From Streptomyces glomeratus (lineage in GTDB: Bacteria > Actinomycetota > Actinomycetes > Streptomycetales > Streptomycetaceae): a stretch of 64,000 nucleotides of DNA. Shown here in pieces: positions 63,986 to 64,000 of this stretch. The position numbers and the translations under genes were made by a program. The stretch lies in contig NZ_JAKEEB010000001.1 in the NCBI RefSeq assembly GCF_021462825.1, positions 401,636-465,635 of the forward strand, read 5' to 3'. Positions within the stretch are counted from its first letter, which is position 1. The number at the start of each line of letters is the position of its first letter. The notes beneath the pieces are model-generated. The model was given only the letters and a program-made list of their open reading frames with translations. It was not told the origin of the DNA and ran no database searches.

Positions 63986-64000
63986 TGAGTACGAAGGAAG

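Overview
The window is chromosomal DNA of a Streptomyces-type actinomycete. Evidence: very high GC with strong third-position GC, many GTG and TTG starts, 4-bp ATGA/GTGA overlaps, several starts without a ribosome binding site, a WhiB gene, a SigB/SigF-type partner-switching module, coenzyme F420 genes and the promoter region of an rRNA operon at the right edge. From memory, the gene order matches the S. coelicolor SCO3020s-SCO3070s read backwards, and much of it (purK-purE-acyl-CoA dehydrogenase-LCP-manC-fbiB-fbiA-whiB-manB-manA-sahH) is shared with M. tuberculosis. I see no insertion sequence, prophage, CRISPR array or tRNA.

Layout. 1-2.4 kb: two small conserved genes (one cut by the window edge) and a PLP-dependent decarboxylase. 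2.5-8.1 kb: histidine utilisation operon hutU - M20 amidohydrolase - hutF - hutI, without hutH. 8.1-12.2 kb: a membrane protein joining a sigma-like domain, a zinc finger and a ricin lectin, then a stress sigma factor divergent from its anti-anti-sigma and anti-sigma kinase genes. 12.4-19.3 kb: an LPXTG surface protein, a secreted protein, a peptide transporter, a two-component system and a GtrA membrane protein. 19.5-25.7 kb: purK-purE-dipeptidase, CbrC-like protein, acyl-CoA dehydrogenase, UDP-glucose dehydrogenase. 25.8-27.3 kb: CGNR regulator and two tandem glyoxalase-fold genes. 27.4-40.8 kb: a cell-envelope region with five LytR-CpsA-Psr (LCP) genes, a glycosyltransferase, a PGRP amidase and a sugar-nucleotide pyrophosphorylase. 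41-45.1 kb: a DNA glycosylase, fbiB/fbiA and cysteine dioxygenase. 45.3-51.5 kb: whiB, a giant glycosyltransferase-membrane protein and its partner. 51.5-58.7 kb: a zincin-family remnant, DUF3499, manB, Trm112-like protein, SIS protein, manA, cation efflux protein and signal peptidase. 59-64 kb: sahH, an unknown gene, RDD and SpoIIM-family membrane proteins, and an rRNA promoter array.

How it fits together. manA, manB and manC would supply GDP-mannose, ugd UDP-glucuronate, and the glycosyltransferases and LCP ligases would build and attach wall glycopolymers. The hut genes convert urocanate to glutamate by the formylglutamate route, with the M20 enzyme as likely deformylase.

Most notable find: a 30-codon, probably leaderless reading frame (45265-45357, minus strand) ending Arg-Cys-Ser-Cys-Cys-Cys-Leu-Gly-Cys-stop. 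It lies behind a perfect TTGACA -35 box and upstream of the cysteine dioxygenase gene. Its tail carries a CUCGGC element, repeated once further downstream, that is complementary to the dioxygenase Shine-Dalgarno region. This looks like a cysteine-sensing leader peptide on a cysteine-degrading gene.
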